From assembly GCF_003813905.1 (NCBI RefSeq), contig NZ_RPFJ01000006.1, positions 62,001 to 126,000 of the forward strand: a DNA stretch of 64,000 nucleotides, written 5' to 3'. Shown one piece after another: positions 63,885 through 64,000 of the stretch. How positions within the stretch are numbered: position 1 is the first letter of the stretch; the number at the start of each line of letters is the position of its first letter. A program made the translations under genes and the position numbers. The DNA comes from Aureibaculum marinum. GTDB lineage: Bacteria > Bacteroidota > Bacteroidia > Flavobacteriales > Flavobacteriaceae. The notes below the pieces were generated by a model that made no database searches, was not told where the DNA came from, and saw only the letters and a program-made list of their open reading frames with translations.

Positions 63885-64000
63885 TTATAATTTTTTATAA
63901 GCCGTTACTTTAATTTCTACTACCAAGTCTGGATGTGGTAATTGATGTACAGCAACAGTTGTACGCGTAGGTCCTGTTTCTATATCAAAAAACTCGGCAT
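63885..64000 (-). CDS. RidA family enamine/imine deaminase, 3' part
   Basis: The final 37 residues and stop codon of a gene running off the window. They show the RidA C-terminal signature [20 protein letters not shown] with the conserved Arg. In this operon it is probably the 2-aminomuconate deaminase that releases ammonia after the aldehyde dehydrogenase step. Only the end of the gene is visible, so length and N-terminus are unknown. Confidence 0.88.
   Translation of the reverse strand, partial: AEFFDIETGPTRTTVAVHQLPHPDLVVEIKVTAYKKL

Overview
The window is a 64-kb piece of an AT-rich chromosome from a member of the Bacteroidota, almost certainly Flavobacteriaceae; I cannot name the genus. 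Four things support this. The gene order tRNA-Thr/Tyr/Gly/Thr, tuf, tRNA-Trp, secE, nusG, rplKAJL, rpoBC, DUF3467 is typical of the phylum. Promoter -7 boxes of the form TAnnTTTG recur upstream of genes. Nearly all genes lack a Shine-Dalgarno sequence. The protein families are characteristic: OMP_b-brl_3 barrels with CarboxypepD-reg-like domains, a fused CzcA-CzcC, Big_5 lipoproteins and glyQS-type GlyRS.

Layout. 1-1182: 3' end of a met-zincin metalloprotease. 1463-2968: rpsU, a XerC-like recombinase and a hibernation factor. 3066-16903: the tRNA and translation/transcription super-cluster, including a decayed second tRNA-Gly. 16955-23946: a multi-His membrane protein, histidine-degradation genes (hutI, glutamate formimidoyltransferase, cyclodeaminase) interleaved with an FKBP lipoprotein and a cell-wall amidase, and a DinB-like protein. 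24017-26634: two small unknowns, guanine deaminase and fumarase. 26809-32195: two paralogous outer-membrane barrel receptors flanking a tiny membrane protein. 32380-38040: ArsC-like protein, TatD, Ogt, a giant outer-membrane barrel and a conserved unknown. 38374-45397: a metal-efflux island (CDF transporter, His-rich secreted protein, CzcA-CzcC fusion, CzcB). 46135-49101: a TetR-controlled operon (TetR, Tat-exported dehalogenase-like protein, peroxiredoxin-like lipoprotein, SDR) behind a perfect 38-bp palindrome. 49389-56500: glyS, a coiled-coil anchor protein, a PmtA-like methyltransferase, ComF, a Big_5 lipoprotein, Mrp and NifU. 56631-59155: tyrosine degradation (hmgA, hpd) behind a possible leader peptide and attenuator. 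59406-64000: a convergent minus-strand operon for 3-hydroxyanthranilate (tryptophan/kynurenine) degradation with a trypco2-like protein inserted.

How the genes work together. The first third makes the translation and transcription core. The rest is mainly amino-acid catabolism (His, Tyr and Trp branches), envelope functions and metal or redox stress. The most interesting points are the strong Shine-Dalgarno of rpsU, the tRNA-Gly pseudogene, the leader ORF before hmgA, the trypco2-like gene inside the kynurenine operon, the signal peptide retained at the CzcA-CzcC junction, the TetR palindrome and the 10-bp iterons before an outer-membrane receptor. I saw no insertion sequence, prophage, CRISPR array or defence island.
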